This document shows, in pieces, positions 1 through 9,340 of a stretch of 64,000 nt of DNA. The stretch spans positions 434,001 to 498,000 of the forward strand of contig NZ_FQUQ01000004.1 in NCBI RefSeq assembly GCF_900129215.1, read 5' to 3'. How positions within the stretch are numbered: position 1 is the stretch's first letter; each line of letters opens with the position of its first letter. The notes under the pieces are model-generated. The model saw nothing but the letters and a program-made list of their open reading frames with translations, searched no databases and had not been told where the DNA came from. The position numbers and the translations under genes were made by a program. Origin of the DNA: Pedobacter caeni. Its GTDB lineage: Bacteria; Bacteroidota; Bacteroidia; Sphingobacteriales; Sphingobacteriaceae.

Positions 1-2764
1 GGTCATTCGTGAACTGACTAAGACTACCAGGTTTACCGCTAATGATATCCCAGCTCACCGCTTTAAGGTACCCCTGACCTGCATGATTGCCCCAGCCAAA
101 CGCTAAATTCCAATTGACACGTTCCGTATCAGTAATGAACCTATGAGCGGCGTCTTCCAGAATAGCCACACTATTTCCGGTCCTCACCAGAGGAGACACG
201 AAGCTAAGCGGGCTTTCCCCTGCGGAAACAGAAACAACACCTGTTGCCGGATCGATATTAAGACCTGAACCAATCTTAATTCCTCCCAAAATTCCGGATG
301 TAGCAATTGGCAAAAGATAGCCTCCTGTTTCATGTGTTAAGCCCGACAGGTCACCGACCCAAATTGCTGCCTGTCCGTTATTTAAAAAATCAGGTGCAAC
401 AATCGGAACAATCAGTTTTGAGGCTTTACTAAAATCCGCAACTCCTCCATTAAATACCTTTATGCTCTCATCAGGTTTGATTTCTACTTTTGTTCCTGAG
501 ATGTTCAGTTTTCCTGCGGCATCAATCAGAATGTCTCCGATCTTTGAGCCGGCACCAGCTGTGATTTTCCCTTCGAAAACACCTCCTGCAGCATAAAGAG
601 TTCCATCGCGTGTTACTCTGAATTTTGCCTGATTAGCCAAACTCAGAGAAGGAGCTCCTATAAACAAAGGGAACTCCCCTTCATCTCCTACTGCAGAATA
701 ATAGTCGCCATATCCTACCACCAGTTTTTTGGACACTACACCTCCCTTAACAGTCAGTTGACCAGGCACAGTAACACCAAAATCTATTCCCGAACTCCCA
801 TCCCCCAGGTTGAACTTACCATCCGTAAGGTTAAAATAGTTTAATCCTGACAAAGACTTCAGCACTCCTGATGTTACCTGATCACCAATGATAAAGGTCA
901 TTCCTTTCGTCAGTTCATGGTCTCTCCTTCCATCTTTGGCAGCATATAGAACACCGGTTTGAAAATGCCAGTATCCTGGTACTTCTTCCACCCGGATCAA
1001 CTGATCTGTGAATAACCATTCGCCAGTCAGGCTGGTCCTCGAAACTTTCGCATAGATATAATACTCTTTGGCACTGACTAGTAGGTCATTTTCAAAAGGC
1101 AGCATGTTCCAGATGAAACCCACACCCTCAATCTGCAGCTCATAATGAATCAACTGACCTGCCGATACCCTTATTTTATTCTGATCTCCAAGGTAATTCG
1201 GATGAAATACAACACCTTTCAGGGAAAAATTAGTTGCCTTGGCACCTGCTGCGAAATATAGTGTTTCGATACTGCCTGGCCTTATTTTATCCGTGAAGTA
1301 ATTGCCATCCGGATCAATCACTTTATTTTGTAACCGTCTTAAATTAACCGCATTGTTACGACTTTGTTCGATCACATTCCGTTCTGTTTGTCTGATCAGC
1401 TCTTCATGCTTAACATTATCCTTGATCAGCTGTTCAGCCAAACTATAAGAAACCGTATCACTGATGGTTGCATTGATACTTTCCGGAGAAAATATCGGAT
1501 AGGAAATAGATTGTACCCGCAGTTTTTCATCAATAACCATGTCCTCGTCCACAATTGGCAACCGGTCGCCAACCCTTATGGCATTGGTTAGACCCGATTC
1601 TTTCAGGTAAAGCGAATCTACCCCAAGTGTGAAAGAAACAGGAGGATTACTATGGTTCTTTGCATACTCAATTGTTGCATTTTTCAGCCTTAACTCTGCA
1701 TCAGAAAGATAAGTCTCCGGCATCTTTATGCCTACAAAAGTATAGCGGTCACCGATTACGACTTTTGAGTTTACATTTGGAAGCTGATAACCATTTTCCA
1801 GCTCATTCACTTTAAAAGTCACAGTTTTGCTCGTATGATCATACTTTGTGATTTCAAATTCCTGTCCGTTAAGCGCACCTGACTTAAATACGATCTTTGC
1901 CTGTCCATCAACAATGACCTCATTCAGGTTAAAATTAAGACTGGAATCCAGGACTGAGCTCAGAGAGGGGGTAGCTGTTACCGTTCCCGTTCTCTCCGGA
2001 AAAATCTCCGGGAACCGGGCAACCACCTCTATCCGACCATATTTATCGACATTTCTTTCTACCTTTCCTCCTTCAAAAATCAATTCACGGACTCCGTTCC
2101 GGTAATCAGCAGGTAAATTTGCTGTTCCCCCAAAACCATAAAACACCGTTCCATAACCCGAATCGTCCTGAGATTGGCGGCTAAGGCTATACAGTCCTTT
2201 ATCATGCCCATATTTAAATGTCACTTCATGCAGGGTATTTCCTACCACTTTTTTCAGATAAACAGACTGGTCCCGAAACTCATACTCCAGTTTAAAGGCT
2301 TCTGCTATTTTAGTAATCGCTGTCCGGCAATTGTCGTCATTATACTGGATGGTCATCGAATCAGGGGTCTCATCAACTTCAGCGATCAACCAACCCGGAT
2401 CACTCACATTTGCATTGCTGATGATCAGTGATAAATGTTCCGCTGCCTTACCGGTATAAAAGAAGTTCATGCTCCCTTCATGAAAAACTTTTTTGTGATA
2501 CAAAGCATATTCCCTCCCCAAAAATATTGCGGAGTAATCGAAATTTCTCTTTCCGTTCCGCGTTTCGGTTGCCGCTCCTTTTAAAGTGAATACATGGGAA
2601 TTATGAATGATGTAATCTCCCTCCAGCAGGTTCAATGCCACAGGACTTTTGAACTGAGCAGAGATCTTGTTCTGCCCCATCAGGTCTCCATTGTAAACCG
2701 TCTCCCTGCCGGTATCTACCTGAGCAAATACGAGCTTGTTTCTATATATTGTTAATGTTGACAT
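1..2764 (-). CDS. Phage tail tip / tail fibre protein, partial (C-terminus beyond the left edge)
   Basis: An uninterrupted reading frame of about 921 codons runs from an ATG at 2764 to the first base of the window, so the C-terminus is missing. The N-terminal 350 residues look like a tail-associated structural or endopeptidase-type baseplate protein. The distal part is rich in glycine and beta-type sequence and ends with WGNHAGQGYL and LSQFTND, motifs common in tail fibres of Bacteroidota phages. It lies 3 bp after the presumed distal tail protein and follows the tape measure gene, the usual siphovirus order. Its likely role is host-receptor contact at the tail tip. Family assignment rests on motif and gene order; a structural comparison would be needed to separate a baseplate hub from a fibre. 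Confidence 0.75.
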   Translation of the reverse strand, partial: MSTLTIYRNKLVFAQVDTGRETVYNGDLMGQNKISAQFKSPVALNLLEGDYIIHNSHVFTLKGAATETRNGKRNFDYSAIFLGREYALYHKKVFHEGSMNFFYTGKAAEHLSLIISNANVSDPGWLIAEVDETPDSMTIQYNDDNCRTAITKIAEAFKLEYEFRDQSVYLKKVVGNTLHEVTFKYGHDKGLYSLSRQSQDDSGYGTVFYGFGGTANLPADYRNGVRELIFEGGKVERNVDKYGRIEVVARFPEIFPERTGTVTATPSLSSVLDSSLNFNLNEVIVDGQAKIVFKSGALNGQEFEITKYDHTSKTVTFKVNELENGYQLPNVNSKVVIGDRYTFVGIKMPETYLSDAELRLKNATIEYAKNHSNPPVSFTLGVDSLYLKESGLTNAIRVGDRLPIVDEDMVIDEKLRVQSISYPIFSPESINATISDTVSYSLAEQLIKDNVKHEELIRQTERNVIEQSRNNAVNLRRLQNKVIDPDGNYFTDKIRPGSIETLYFAAGAKATNFSLKGVVFHPNYLGDQNKIRVSAGQLIHYELQIEGVGFIWNMLPFENDLLVSAKEYYIYAKVSRTSLTGEWLFTDQLIRVEEVPGYWHFQTGVLYAAKDGRRDHELTKGMTFIIGDQVTSGVLKSLSGLNYFNLTDGKFNLGDGSSGIDFGVTVPGQLTVKGGVVSKKLVVGYGDYYSAVGDEGEFPLFIGAPSLSLANQAKFRVTRDGTLYAAGGVFEGKITAGAGSKIGDILIDAAGKLNISGTKVEIKPDESIKVFNGGVADFSKASKLIVPIVAPDFLNNGQAAIWVGDLSGLTHETGGYLLPIATSGILGGIKIGSGLNIDPATGVVSVSAGESPLSFVSPLVRTGNSVAILEDAAHRFITDTERVNWNLAFGWGNHAGQGYLKAVSWDIISGKPGSLSQFTND

Positions 2765-2767
2765 AAT

Positions 2768-3235
2768 TTAAGCTGAAACTCCTGTGAAACCTTGATAATT
2801 ATATTCTGCCTGCAGACTGAAGGTGGCAGCAACCTTTCCGTTACTTTGTTTGATAGGACTCAGCAGCTCATAACCGTCAACACCTTCGTATTTTAGTAAA
2901 AACCCTCTGTTAAGATCAATGACCTCAAACCTGAAAAATCTATTGGAGGAAAAGAACAGGTCAAAGCGACTGTAAAACTCCCACCAATCGGTTTCATTTA
3001 AAGCCTCCAGCATCACCGGAAGTTTGATCTTTTTGGACTCAAAGTAAATGGGTGCTCCCATGTCATATTTTGTCCCGTTCATATCCGGGAAGTTCATTTT
3101 ATACTCCGGTTCTTTTGGGATTCCGGGTTTCAACAACTCTCTGTAGGTTCCTTTTTTAAAAACCAGCCCGAAATAGATCCCTGAGTCCACCCTTTCGGTA
3201 CCGTCATGTTTTGCGATGAAATATTTGCCTTTCAT
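2768..3235 (-). CDS. Probable distal tail (Dit-like) protein
   Basis: This 155-residue protein has no recognised catalytic motif and no membrane segment or signal peptide. It is rich in aromatic and beta-prone sequence (for example TDWWEFYSRFDLFF near residues 82-95). It sits 3 bp after the tape measure gene and 3 bp before the large tail tip protein. That is the position of distal tail or baseplate-hub proteins in siphoviruses, which form the ring joining the tail tube to the fibre. The role is inferred from synteny rather than from a motif, so it could also be another small baseplate component. Confidence 0.5.
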   Translation of the reverse strand: MKGKYFIAKHDGTERVDSGIYFGLVFKKGTYRELLKPGIPKEPEYKMNFPDMNGTKYDMGAPIYFESKKIKLPVMLEALNETDWWEFYSRFDLFFSSNRFFRFEVIDLNRGFLLKYEGVDGYELLSPIKQSNGKVAATFSLQAEYNYQGFTGVSA

Positions 3236-3238
3236 ATG

Positions 3239-6200
3239 TTATTTTTTTATACCCAGATCAGAGGGTGTTTGAATTGATGTTGTTTTCGTATTGGCAATCA
3301 CCTGGTCGAGTTTGGAAATCATTACTCCGGTATTGTCTGCGGTTCTGAAGGTATTTGCCTCAATCTTCATTGCCACATCGAAGTTTGACCTTGCTACATT
3401 CAACAGATCCTGTGCATTTCCTCCAATCGAGCTCAGCACTATATTTCCCTCCGTTGAAATTGAAAGCATTTGCCTGGTCATGTCAAACTGCCCCCTCCAT
3501 AATCCTGTAAGCACACTTGCGGTCTCTTCCGTGATTTCTCTTTTGATCGTTCCTGAACCCGTTAATGAAGAAGAATCAGTTTTGCTACCTCCCAGATCCT
3601 GTCCGGTGATTTTCTTCAGCTCTTCGAATCTTTTTCCGGCATCCCCCATCAGGTTATTGAAAATAGTTTTCAATTCAGTAATTTCGGTATCAGTTAACTC
3701 TTCATCACTCGCTCCCCGCTTGGCAAACTCACTATAGAAACTTTCCATTGCCCCTGCAAGCACCTTGTTTTTAAAGATGCTGAGTGCAGCATCATCCATG
3801 GTCTGTTTAAAGAAATCTGCCAGATCCTGAGCACCTGTTTTTCCTTCTTTAAACATTCCCAGAAGGCTATTTGCAAGATTATCAGAAGTTGTTCCTGTAA
3901 AGATCTCGTTGGTTTGCTTAGCCAGATCAGCAATTGCCTTTTCGGCATCAAAACCCTTCTGTTCCAGTTCTTTTAACCGCTCTACCAGTACTTTGGCATC
4001 CCCTTCAAGTTTCCCCTGGGAAAGCAACATACTCAACTCACCAAAATCTTTGCCGGCCAGACTTTCATAGGTCTTTATGACCTTTGCTTTTCTGAACCAG
4101 GTCCCATGCTTATAAGTTTCACTCGCAATACTGCTCATTCCACCAAGCTTGCCCATGATCTCATCAGACTCCTGTTTCCAGGCAGCCATCTGATCCTGAC
4201 GGATTTTAAGCTCATCTTTGATCCCATTCAGTGCAGTCTTGTTGTCACGAACACGCTGTAACGCCCGTTCTTTTATGGATTCCTGATACTCGCGTTCTCC
4301 CTTAATTGCATTCGCATAGAAATCCTCCACTTCTTTACGCGCTTTTTCATTCATCTCCCGAACGCGTTTACCAATGGAGAATAATGTTCCAACCGCTTTA
4401 ATGGCCGAACCCACCATTTTCAGGGGATCTCCAGACACAATGGCTCCGGCAACATCTCCTGCAGCCCCTGCAAGCTGACCAATCGTGTCCAGTGTATAGC
4501 CTGCCTCTGTATCTACTCCACCCAATGCCTGGGACATGGTCGAGGCCGCTTCTGAAGCCGCATTCAATCCTGTAGAAAGACCCTTCAGCGTTTTGTTGTC
4601 TTTTAACTTTTCCAGGAATTTATCCAGTCCCCTCTTGTTGATCTGATCAGTTTTATCCTGAACTTCAAGTAATTTATCCCTGAGCCTCTTTAACTCAGCG
4701 ACATTTTCGGGCTTGTTAATGTCCAGCTTTTTTACCGCTGCAATATTCCCCTCCAGCGTTTTTGCTTCCACACTGAGAGCTTTTAAATTGGCATCATCAA
4801 CCCCCAGGCCCAAACGCCCTTCCAGGCCCGCCAACTGGGATTTCACATCCGCTTTCATCTCCTCAGAGATTTCAGAATTCTTCAAAAGAGATCGCATGGT
4901 CTTGATCTGCTTTTCAATCTGTTCCCGATTCAGGATCAGCGTTTCCTCCGCCAGTTTCTTGTAGATCTCACTCTTCTTATAAGCTTCTTCCCGGGTAGCC
5001 TGAATTGAGGCATCCCTCAAATCTTCCAGATTTTTTCTTTGATCAGCTGTGATCCCTCCATTCTGCTCGTTATTAATCGTATCTATCTTACTTTTATATT
5101 CCTGACGGATATTATCCTCTTTTTGAGCATAAGTTTCCGCTTCCTTATACGCATTGGCGAAACGCTCAGCTACCTGATCTTTTTCCTGTTTCGTTAATGC
5201 TTTACCCTCTTTATCCAGAATAGCTAGTTGCTTATTGTCTTCATCCGTACGAGTCTGTTCAGGCTTTTTCTTAATCAGATCTTCTTTGGATTTCAGATAC
5301 GATTTATAATCTTTGATCTCTAAAGCATATCTTCTGTCCGCCTCAAGTGTGCCAACCTTTGTTTTGAAAGCTTCATATTCGGCATACATAGATTTCCGGT
5401 TTTCCAGATCTGATTTTAAATCAGCAGTCTCTTTTTCCCCCTTCAATTGACCTTCAATTATTTTCTCAGCCCGGTTGATACGCAGCACAACACCATCATC
5501 CAATTTTTCGCTTTCTGCTCTTTTTCTTAAACTTTCTGCATTCTTCTGAGCGGCTTTAATTTTATCCTCATCTTCAGGGTTTCCGCTTTTTGCAGCTTGT
5601 TTTTCAAAGTCAAGTACATCGCTGAGAATTTTATCCTTTTTAGTTGGCCCAGAATTTACCTTTGGGCCACTTTCCCCTGTTATCCGACGTCTTTCCTCTA
5701 CAAGTTTTTTAATTTCCTGATTGTGTTTTCTATACTGAGCTGAAGTTTCAGAAAGCCCCTTTTGCAGTATTCTCTGTTTCTCTATTTCCCCATCAAGAAA
5801 GGCAACTGTTCTCCTTGGAGCTGACTCGGTTTTCTCATCCCCTGAGAGAATTGTATTTATTTCCGCTTTTACAGCATCCTGTTCTTTTTTATTTTCCGCA
5901 TTGGCCTTAAGATCCGCCATCATTGTCCCGGCATAGAGTCCATACTTCGAAACACCGATTACTTTATCAATAAAACCGGCTCCTTCATCTTTCGCTCTGA
6001 TCAGTTTTTCCAATTTTTCGTTGGCCACTTTCAACTTGATAGATTTCTCCAATGAGGCCAGATAACTATTAATTGCGTCCTTAGCCTTTTCTGTTTTGAT
6101 CGTTTCCAGCGTAAGATTTCCAAGGAGTTCAGGTGAAAGCTGGTTGATCTCGGAGATCGCTCTACCTCTGCGTTCTTTGGACAATGTTTCATCTCTTGCC

Positions 6201-7366
6201 ACATCAAGAAGCTGATCCAGTTTATTCTTCTCCACATCCAGATTAGCAGAAACCTCATCGTTGATTTCCTGTAATGACCTGGAAGCTTCTGAACTGGCAT
6301 CCGAAAATACCACAACCGCGGCAATAAGTGCACCTAAAGCGGTAGCCACTACAATATAAGGATTTGCAAGAGCAGTCGCATTCATTATCCTCTGATACTG
6401 GGTTGCAACAGCAAGAGCCCCGGAATAAAGCATTTGAGCAGCAGTGATTCCACTCGTAGCCAATGTATTGGCAATTATTGCTGCCCTGTAAACACCGTAA
6501 GTAACCACAAGAACTTCCAATACCTTTAGGATAGTTTCATAATTCTCCACCAGGGTTGCAGCTGCGGCTATAGAACCAGAAAACACACCTTCATTCCTAT
6601 CGCCTATATAATTTAACATAGCGTCCCAAGCACCTTGCAACCGCTCCAGTTCAGCACCTAGTGTTCCTGACCTTAATTCCATCAAGCCATAAAAAGTCCC
6701 CCCCGCATTAGTCAGGTTCCGAAAAGCCTGCTCCACCTGAGGAAAACCTACCTGCCCAGCAGCGACAAGTGTATTGATCTTCTCTTTCCCTACATTAAGT
6801 ACCGATGCCAGCTCTTCATAAATTGGAATGCCCCGACTTGCCAATTGATTGATATCATCCTCTGATGCTGTTCCTTGTTTTTTTAGATTTCCATAGATAT
6901 TGGCAAGGTCAGCTATCGGAACCGATACCCCTGAAGCTACATTTCCAAGTATATTTAATTCCGTAACCACATCTTTTGCAGTCGATCCGTAATTCAACAG
7001 CTGTTTTGCTGCATCTGCCGATTCTTTTAAACCAAAAGGGGTAGTCCCCGCGAATGAAGACAGATCTTTCATAAGTGCATCGGCAGCAGTTTTACTTTTA
7101 AGAATAGTCGAAAAAGTGATATCTAATTGCTGATATTCATTTCTCACCTGTACTACCGAAGAAAGGAAGGCTGCAATGTTATCAAAAGAAAAAAATGCGT
7201 TAGCAACATCAGTCGCCTTTTTTGCAAAAGTTTCCAATTCCCCATTCTGGTTCATCAACTGACCTGTCATCCTTCCAACATTTGCCTCCATACGACCTAT
7301 AGCCGCCTGAAACTGCGAATCGTCCAGTGTACTTCTATAATTTAAATTCTCCTCTGCTGTGCTCAT
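3239..7366 (-). CDS. Phage tail tape measure protein
   Basis: At 1375 residues this is the longest gene of the element. The N-terminal part (about residues 60-260) matches the tape-measure domain, with segments such as SFAGTTPFGLKESADAAKQL and DDINQLASRGIPIYEELA. Hydrophobic stretches follow at about 275-355, then a very long charged, helical coiled-coil region (about 370-900), then a second small-residue hydrophobic stretch near 950-1010. Tape measure proteins set the tail length and are ejected with the DNA or payload. The length suggests a tail of the order of 200 nm under the usual length-to-residue relation. It starts at an ATG 1 bp after the upstream stop, so translation is probably coupled. 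Confidence 0.93.
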   Translation of the reverse strand: MSTAEENLNYRSTLDDSQFQAAIGRMEANVGRMTGQLMNQNGELETFAKKATDVANAFFSFDNIAAFLSSVVQVRNEYQQLDITFSTILKSKTAADALMKDLSSFAGTTPFGLKESADAAKQLLNYGSTAKDVVTELNILGNVASGVSVPIADLANIYGNLKKQGTASEDDINQLASRGIPIYEELASVLNVGKEKINTLVAAGQVGFPQVEQAFRNLTNAGGTFYGLMELRSGTLGAELERLQGAWDAMLNYIGDRNEGVFSGSIAAAATLVENYETILKVLEVLVVTYGVYRAAIIANTLATSGITAAQMLYSGALAVATQYQRIMNATALANPYIVVATALGALIAAVVVFSDASSEASRSLQEINDEVSANLDVEKNKLDQLLDVARDETLSKERRGRAISEINQLSPELLGNLTLETIKTEKAKDAINSYLASLEKSIKLKVANEKLEKLIRAKDEGAGFIDKVIGVSKYGLYAGTMMADLKANAENKKEQDAVKAEINTILSGDEKTESAPRRTVAFLDGEIEKQRILQKGLSETSAQYRKHNQEIKKLVEERRRITGESGPKVNSGPTKKDKILSDVLDFEKQAAKSGNPEDEDKIKAAQKNAESLRKRAESEKLDDGVVLRINRAEKIIEGQLKGEKETADLKSDLENRKSMYAEYEAFKTKVGTLEADRRYALEIKDYKSYLKSKEDLIKKKPEQTRTDEDNKQLAILDKEGKALTKQEKDQVAERFANAYKEAETYAQKEDNIRQEYKSKIDTINNEQNGGITADQRKNLEDLRDASIQATREEAYKKSEIYKKLAEETLILNREQIEKQIKTMRSLLKNSEISEEMKADVKSQLAGLEGRLGLGVDDANLKALSVEAKTLEGNIAAVKKLDINKPENVAELKRLRDKLLEVQDKTDQINKRGLDKFLEKLKDNKTLKGLSTGLNAASEAASTMSQALGGVDTEAGYTLDTIGQLAGAAGDVAGAIVSGDPLKMVGSAIKAVGTLFSIGKRVREMNEKARKEVEDFYANAIKGEREYQESIKERALQRVRDNKTALNGIKDELKIRQDQMAAWKQESDEIMGKLGGMSSIASETYKHGTWFRKAKVIKTYESLAGKDFGELSMLLSQGKLEGDAKVLVERLKELEQKGFDAEKAIADLAKQTNEIFTGTTSDNLANSLLGMFKEGKTGAQDLADFFKQTMDDAALSIFKNKVLAGAMESFYSEFAKRGASDEELTDTEITELKTIFNNLMGDAGKRFEELKKITGQDLGGSKTDSSSLTGSGTIKREITEETASVLTGLWRGQFDMTRQMLSISTEGNIVLSSIGGNAQDLLNVARSNFDVAMKIEANTFRTADNTGVMISKLDQVIANTKTTSIQTPSDLGIKK

Positions 7367-7367
7367 G

Positions 7368-7724
7368 TTAATATCCTTGTTTTCTTAATTCTAATTCTTC
7401 TTCTTCAGGAGAAATGACCTCATCCTCCTCTTTTTTATCGGTATCCAGACCAGGTATAGTGGCCAGATCCATGGTAAAGTTTACCCAGCTCATGCCCCAT
7501 AACACCTCAGCTCTGCTACATTTAAAATACTTCCGGTAACTACCGAGTAAACTCCAGGGGCTATCAACTCCCCTGGCATCTTTAGGCTCCTCTTGAACTA
7601 TTCCTGTTCCTGAGCAGGATTCGCAACCGGCTCCTCCACATTCAGGACACTTGCTCCGCTGATCAAGACGATAGAATTTATAAAACTGGTCACACCAGCC
7701 TGGCTCAGCGCGGCATCCAGAATT
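7368..7724 (-). CDS. Minus-one frame extension of the tail chaperone, with zinc-ribbon motif
   Basis: This 118-codon open frame has no ATG, GTG or TTG before codon 74. It overlaps the 3' end of the preceding gene (7598-8101) in the -1 frame and stops 1 bp before the tape measure ATG. Its first third encodes CPECGGAGCESCSGTG, two DnaJ-type CxxCxGxG units expected to bind zinc. The middle contains LLGSYRKYF and EVLWGMSWVNFTM, and the end is acidic (EEEELELRKQGY). The motif makes chance unlikely, while the missing start suggests a programmed -1 frameshift in the upstream gene, as for lambda G/GT tail assembly chaperones. No perfect slippery heptamer was found; the best candidate is the run of four T at AGT-TTT-ATA (near 7680-7690). 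A rare start codon or sequencing indel are alternatives. Confidence 0.7.
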   Translation of the reverse strand, partial: NSGCRAEPGWCDQFYKFYRLDQRSKCPECGGAGCESCSGTGIVQEEPKDARGVDSPWSLLGSYRKYFKCSRAEVLWGMSWVNFTMDLATIPGLDTDKKEEDEVISPEEEELELRKQGY

Positions 7725-8101
7725 TTAAGGAATTGCTGATCATCCATCCAGCGCAGACTTCGTAACAGCCTCTTGGACGGCTCCTTTTCTGTATTCTGAA
7801 TACAAACCCCAACTACATAGATAAAATCTTCTGTATGCTTTTGAATGGCCTCCCACGCCTTCGTCAGGTTCACTTTCCCATTCTGAAAAATATCTTTAGG
7901 CAGATTGACCGCCACGGCAGAAACCCTGTACCTGTTTCCCACTAAAATCGGACTGATCTTAAACACTTTCTTCGACTTCAAAAAGCCCTTTTTCATAAGG
8001 AGTTTCTGCAGTTTGCCGGCAGGTTTGATCTCGATCTCAATCGTTTTATCCTTTTGGGTTAAAGCCTCACCAACTTTTCTTAATAACTCTTGTTCTTCCA
8101 T
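7598..8101 (-). CDS. Probable tail assembly chaperone (G-like protein)
   Basis: This 167-residue protein lies between the tail tube and tape measure genes, the place where tailed phages encode the chaperone that coats the tape measure before tube assembly. It starts MEEQELLRKVGEAL, has a basic centre (KLLMKKGFLKSKKVF) and ends in a short acidic tail (VEEPVANPAQEQE). It has no membrane segment. The last 127 nt overlap a second open frame in the -1 register, the arrangement known for G/GT chaperone pairs. A hairpin lies just upstream, separating it from the tail tube gene. The function is inferred from position and frame architecture. Confidence 0.55.
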   Translation of the reverse strand: MEEQELLRKVGEALTQKDKTIEIEIKPAGKLQKLLMKKGFLKSKKVFKISPILVGNRYRVSAVAVNLPKDIFQNGKVNLTKAWEAIQKHTEDFIYVVGVCIQNTEKEPSKRLLRSLRWMDDQQFLKILDAALSQAGVTSFINSIVLISGASVLNVEEPVANPAQEQE

Positions 8102-8115
8102 CTTTGGGGTGTAAA

Positions 8116-8137
8116 GAGGGTGCCCTGAGGCACCCTC
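8116..8137 (-). terminator. Perfect hairpin between tail tube and chaperone genes
   Basis: A perfect 9-bp GC-rich stem (GAGGGTGCC / GGCACCCTC) with a 4-nt loop fills the short gap after the tail tube stop. The base after the stem in the leftward direction is only weakly T-rich (CTCTTTACA), so it is more likely a partial terminator or an RNA-stabilising 3' end for the abundant tail tube message than a full stop. Confidence 0.6.
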
Positions 8138-8157
8138 GTTTTAAACTAAACCGTACC

Positions 8158-8676
8158 TTAAACTGTAGTACCGAACACAATCGACATCGCAGGAGTTCCG
8201 GCTTTGTCCGGGGTAAGTACTTTACCTGTCCAGTCAATCTGACCCAGTTTTGCTTTATCGAATGAGATGTTAGCAGTTGCAGTTAATTTCATTTTCACGA
8301 AATTGAACTTGGTGCCACCTCTTGTTTCTGCGCTCACCGACTGGTGAACCGCTACAGTTACTCCACCTACCGGTGCACTCCAGGTCTGATTCGGAGCGGT
8401 TCCTGCTACTGTACCGCCAAATAATTTCTTCATCGTTTCTGCAGAAATATTGTAGGTACTTGCTTTTAATGACCATGATCCTGCTTTAGTCTGGATCTCA
8501 TCATACAGCTCATCTGTTTCTTCGATTTCTACTTCTTCACTGGTTGGCTCAGTAGAGGTTAAGGTAGCTGTACCTTTAACTGTTGCACCGAATACTTCTG
8601 TAAGTGCTGTTCCCATGCCACCGTCTGTAGCAGGATCTCCCATTGTAATGGCTTTTAAGCCGTAAATTTTGCCCAT
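8158..8676 (-). CDS. Major tail tube protein
   Basis: This 172-residue protein starts MGKIYGLKAITMGDP, has an acidic loop region (EEVEIEETDELYDEI) and otherwise consists of Thr/Val/Gly-rich beta strands, typical of tail tube proteins with the Hcp/gpV fold. The length is normal for that family. It lies upstream of the chaperone and tape measure genes as expected, and a strong hairpin after its stop fits high expression of this single gene. It would stack as rings to form the non-contractile tail tube. No sheath gene is next to it, which argues against a contractile tail. Confidence 0.8.
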   Translation of the reverse strand: MGKIYGLKAITMGDPATDGGMGTALTEVFGATVKGTATLTSTEPTSEEVEIEETDELYDEIQTKAGSWSLKASTYNISAETMKKLFGGTVAGTAPNQTWSAPVGGVTVAVHQSVSAETRGGTKFNFVKMKLTATANISFDKAKLGQIDWTGKVLTPDKAGTPAMSIVFGTTV

Positions 8677-8700
8677 GATTTTGTTGTTTTTATTTGTGAT

Positions 8701-9129
8701 TTAATTAATTGCGTAAAATTGTATGTCGAAACTGACATAGTGTTCCCTCGCCTCATTGTGCTCAATCTTATCCGTCAGGACTTCAAAACAGAACTTACCG
8801 GATGGATCCCAGATTTCCTCTCCTTCCCCGAGTGCAGTATTTGCAAGTCTGGATAAAGAAAGGATGCGTACCGTATCCGGAAGGTATTTATCCTCAGGAC
8901 GATCCGGAAAAACCAGGTTTGGCACGTAGATGTTTAGTTTTAATATTCCTTGCTGTACATCTTCCCTGTCAAAACTAAGTGCCAGAATGACCACATCTTC
9001 AAGTATGGAACCTGCAGGCCGCTCGTCCTTATAGATACTTCCATTTGGTTTCTGTGCATCACTCATCAAAATACTGTTCGCAATAGTTTGATTTAGCACA
9101 TTTACAATCTCAATTGATGAATAACTCAT
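8701..9129 (-). CDS. Probable tail terminator / tail completion protein
   Basis: This 142-residue protein begins MSYSSIEIVNVLNQTIANSI and has a pattern of a helix followed by strands (QQGILKLNIYVPNLVF, HYVSFDIQFYAIN) seen in small phage neck or tail-terminator proteins. It sits 24 bp before the tail tube gene, which is also where tail terminators are found. There is no signal peptide or catalytic motif. The assignment is from position and general shape; no diagnostic residue was recognised. Confidence 0.4.
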   Translation of the reverse strand: MSYSSIEIVNVLNQTIANSILMSDAQKPNGSIYKDERPAGSILEDVVILALSFDREDVQQGILKLNIYVPNLVFPDRPEDKYLPDTVRILSLSRLANTALGEGEEIWDPSGKFCFEVLTDKIEHNEAREHYVSFDIQFYAIN

Positions 9130-9147
9130 TTCTATATTTTTAAATAT

Positions 9148-9315
9148 TTAATTGCTGTTGATCACAATGACCACTCCCCTTTCAGGCTTTCCATAAGCAC
9201 CTGATTTGTCCTGAATTTCAAGGCAGAAACCGTGTTTTTCAATTGTTGTGAGGAATGATATAAAGGTAAGGCAAATGCCTGTATTTTTATTTTTTAAGCC
9301 TTTATAGTATCCTGA
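9148..9315 (-). pseudogene. Short open frame without start, possible gene remnant
   Basis: A 55-codon frame in the 211-bp gap before the tail terminator gene is open between two stops but has no standard start codon. Its second half (EKHGFCLEIQDKSGAYGKPE) reads like an ordinary protein. It may be the tail of a decayed gene between the replication and tail blocks, or chance. Confidence 0.25.
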
Positions 9316-9340
9316 TTATAAAGCTTAAAGGCCGTATCTG

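Noticed and set aside
1364..2431. Three rightward frames within the first 2.5 kb
   Set aside because: They are antisense to a continuous 921-codon leftward tail-protein frame that is open to the window edge.
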